Origin: Chara braunii
Taxonomy: Eukaryota > Streptophyta > Charophyceae > Charales > Characeae
DNA length: 55,950 nucleotides
Assembly (NCBI GenBank): GCA_003427395.1
Contig: BFEA01000009.1
Coordinates: 4,649,712-4,705,661, forward strand
Direction: 5' to 3'
Below are positions 53,806 to 55,950 of the stretch, piece by piece. The translations under genes were made by a program, and so were the position numbers. Within the stretch, counting starts at the first letter, position 1; each line of letters opens with the position of its first letter. Under the pieces are notes generated by a model, which was given only the letters and a program-made list of their open reading frames with translations, did no database searches and was not told the DNA's origin.

Positions 53806-55385
53806 ATGACCTTTGCACGACTCAAACAGGCCTTGACTCGTGCCCCTGTTCTGAAGCTACCTCACCCCACTTTGCCATTTGTCCTGACCACTGACGCCAG
53901 TCAGTATGGCATTGGGGCAGAACTTCAGCAGGATGATGGGAATGGTCTGAGACCTGTCGAGTTTATGAGTAAGAAGATCAAGACTCAAAAGCTTCAGGAC
54001 TCTACCTACGAGAAAGAGCTATATGCTCTTGTCAGTGCCCTGAAACATTGGAAGCACTTTCTCCTGGGCAGGCACTTCAAGATCTTCTTTGATCATTCCA
54101 CTTTACAGTGGTTGAAGTCCCAGGGAGAGTTAAACGACAAGTTGGCACGCTACATTCAGTTCATCGACCTGTTTGACTTTGAACTGAAACACAAGAAGGG
54201 CTGCTACAATAAGGTAGTTGACACCCTCTCTTGTAGGCCTGATTCTTTTGCGCTGATCTCCTCTACTCACTCCTTTGGAGAGGAGGTCCGTCAGACCATT
54301 ACTCGCTTACTGCCTCAGGATCCGACTTATGGACCCATCGTCAGGAATCTGCAAGCAGATCCCAATTCTGAACCTGGCTATGCTATAAGTTCAGACCTGC
54401 TGTACACTTACAACAGAGGAGAGGAGCGCTTATGTATTCCTGAGGATCAGCAGCTGAGGACACTGCTGATATCAGAGTGCCACGATGCACGTGGACACTT
54501 TGGGTTCTTAAAGTCGTATGCAGCCCTGTCGCAACGCTTCTTCTGGAAGAAGATGCGGAGTGATATGCTGAGCTATGTGGAAACCTGTGAGCTATGTCAG
54601 AGGAACAAGGTTCCGCGGAAACCTCCTCTGGGACTGCTCAAACCCTTGCCCATACCTGATGGTCCTGCACAGTTGGTATCCATTGATTTCACAGACTTAG
54701 GCAAGACCACCCCTCGTGGCATGCGCCAGGTTATGGTCTGCGTTGACAGGTTTTCCAAATGTGCAGAGTTCATCCCCTTACCAGAGGTAGCGAGGGTCCC
54801 GGCTATGAGAGCAGCCTTCTTTGAGAGGTGGGTCACGCACCATGGACCGCCCACTTCTATTATCAGCGATCGAGATCCCCGATTCTGCAGCAATGAGTGG
54901 CAGTCCTATTGTAGGGACTACCTACACTCTCGACTGGATATGACTTATGGTCGTCATCATGAAGCCAATGGTCAGGCTGAAGTGATGAACCAGATCTTGT
55001 TCCAATTACTGCGTCCTGTCATCTCACCAGATCAATCGGACTGGGACCTCCATCTCGCTCGTGCACAGCTCGTGTATAACATGTTTGTCCACTCCTCGAC
55101 TGGATTCAATCCCTATCGACTACATTTGGGATGAGAGCCACGTCAGCCTCTCGATGATATCATCGACAAGGCTAAGACAGACCTGACCCCAGGCACAAAG
55201 GAGTTCACCAGACGCTATCGTCTGGATGTGGAAAGAGCTCGGGTGAACTTGTTCAAAGCCCAAAAGGCAATGATTGAACAAGCTAATCGTCATCGCAAAC
55301 CTTCCCCCATCCGCACAGGTGATTATGTCTGGGTGGCCAGTTCAGAGTTGTCGAGGGAGGAGGATATTTCTCATGGTTACGTTCC
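53806..55385 (+). pseudogene. RNase H and integrase (element E)
   Basis: RNase [48 protein letters not shown], and VVDTLSCRPDSFA. Integrase: HHCC in SECHDARGHFGFLKS and VETCELCQRNK; catalytic D-D-E in VSIDFTDLG, SIISDRDPRFCSNEW and HHEANGQAEVMNQ, all present. TGA at 55132 after FNPYRLHLG; the frame continues (QANRHRKPSPIRTGDYVWVA) and is lost near 55385. No chromodomain seen because the end is missing. Confidence 0.93.
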
Positions 55386-55855
55386 GGATGTCCGGACCGA
55401 GTTCCACACGGTCCGGAGTACAATGTCCACGCGGACGTACGGTCCGGAGGGTCCAGAAGGTGCCAAAATTAGCCAAATCCAGACAATTTTTTTTTCAAAA
55501 ACGGGTCGGCCTGGACCCTTGGTTGGGTCGAGGCCGACCCCAGAAAATTGGCCCTGGTATTTTTTCGGCCCGTTGGGCCTCTGCAGACACGGCCGGACGC
55601 GCGCCTCTTAGGTTTTAGAATTTTTTTTTTTTTGTTCACTGCAGTCTTGGTGTGGCCTCGATTTCGCGGGGAAACGAGGGCCTGTTTGAATCGAAAACCC
55701 TCCCGCCCGCCATTCAGCCGCTGGTACGCTGTCGAGACTCCCATCGCCTGCCATTCGCCCCGCTAGATGTTGACGTCGTCGTTGCAGCGCTTCCCCCATC
55801 GTCGTCGCCGTGTCTGCTCTGCACGTGGTCGCCGTCATCGAGCCAACGTCGCCAT

Positions 55856-55858
<3 letters not shown>
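55386..55858. other. Unassigned sequence after the break in element E
   Basis: Begins with GTCCGGAC-rich text, GGTCCGGAGTACAATG and CGGACGTACGGTCCGGAGGG, then a T run at 55486 and another at 55621-55633. Contains GGGTCGGCCTGG and GGTCGAGGCCGACCC, so it has short inverted repeats. Perhaps another repeat inserted into element E. No domain recognised. Confidence 0.35.

Positions 55859-55950
<92 letters not shown>
55859..55950. repeat. Compound CA/GA microsatellite
   Basis: About 58 bp of CA repeat followed by 34 bp of GA repeat, running to the window edge. Translations across it are artefacts. Confidence 0.98.

Larger units (their letters stand above)
47916..55385 (+). mobile_element. Gypsy element E, lacking its 3' end
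   Basis: Plus strand: LTR, primer site, leader, gag with short knuckle, protease, RT, RNase H, integrase; it breaks off near 55385 within the integrase C-terminal region. Amino acid sequence is clearly distinct from families A, B and C. It is interrupted by several stops and frameshifts. Its gag relative lies at 27127-27561. Confidence 0.88.

Noticed and set aside
55608-55916. ORF with long Val-Cys run
   Set aside because: Artefact of the CA microsatellite.

Overview
This is a nuclear window from a repeat-rich eukaryotic genome. It is almost entirely nested transposable elements, with no intact conventional gene that I recognise. Two primer-binding sites complementary to initiator-methionine tRNA (exact at 45225, near-exact at 48988), plant-type telomere-like CCCTAAA tracts inside retroelement leaders, and chromodomain-type Ty3/gypsy polyproteins point to a green plant or streptophyte alga. 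A charophyte-like genome is my guess, but it is an inference and the species cannot be read from the sequence.

Layout. 1-7172 (minus): truncated Ty3/gypsy element A with a 3 kb leader, the leader itself carrying a Penelope-like reverse transcriptase insertion. 7190-9383: an LTR end with primer-binding site, then a solo LTR. About 9.7-15.94 kb (plus): decayed L1-type LINE with a foldback element in ORF1. 15937-18498 (minus): 3' half of a chromodomain gypsy element of family B. 18503-22079 (minus): decayed gene of unknown function built from about five tandem modules with a 482-nt period, split by a solo LTR with a perfect 5-bp target duplication. 22.1-29.0 kb: sparse non-coding DNA with one unassigned ORF and a gag remnant. 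29048-29620: TIR element with a very G-rich core. 29753-39199 (minus): gypsy element C with both LTRs, its integrase split by another solo LTR (31726-32844, perfect CCTAG duplication). 39488-44958 (minus): gypsy element B, fuller copy. 44959-47915 (plus): element D, same family as A, cut off in gag. 47916-55385 (plus): gypsy element E, cut off near the integrase C-terminus. 55859-55950: CA/GA microsatellite.

Each autonomous element shows the usual order gag (with CCHC knuckle), protease, reverse transcriptase, RNase H, integrase, and in B, B' and C a chromodomain-like tail. All carry stops, frameshifts or deletions, so none looks able to move by itself.

The most interesting signals are these. 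(1) A short hairpin with invariant core GC-CATA-GC and stems that change in a compensatory way, in sense orientation downstream of the TATA box, in LTRs of several families. (2) The unknown tandem-module gene at 18.5-22.1 kb. (3) A roughly 40-bp motif with a CCCCATGGGG centre, present four times in the leader of both A and D. (4) Tandem Pol III B-box-like motifs in the U3 of several LTRs.
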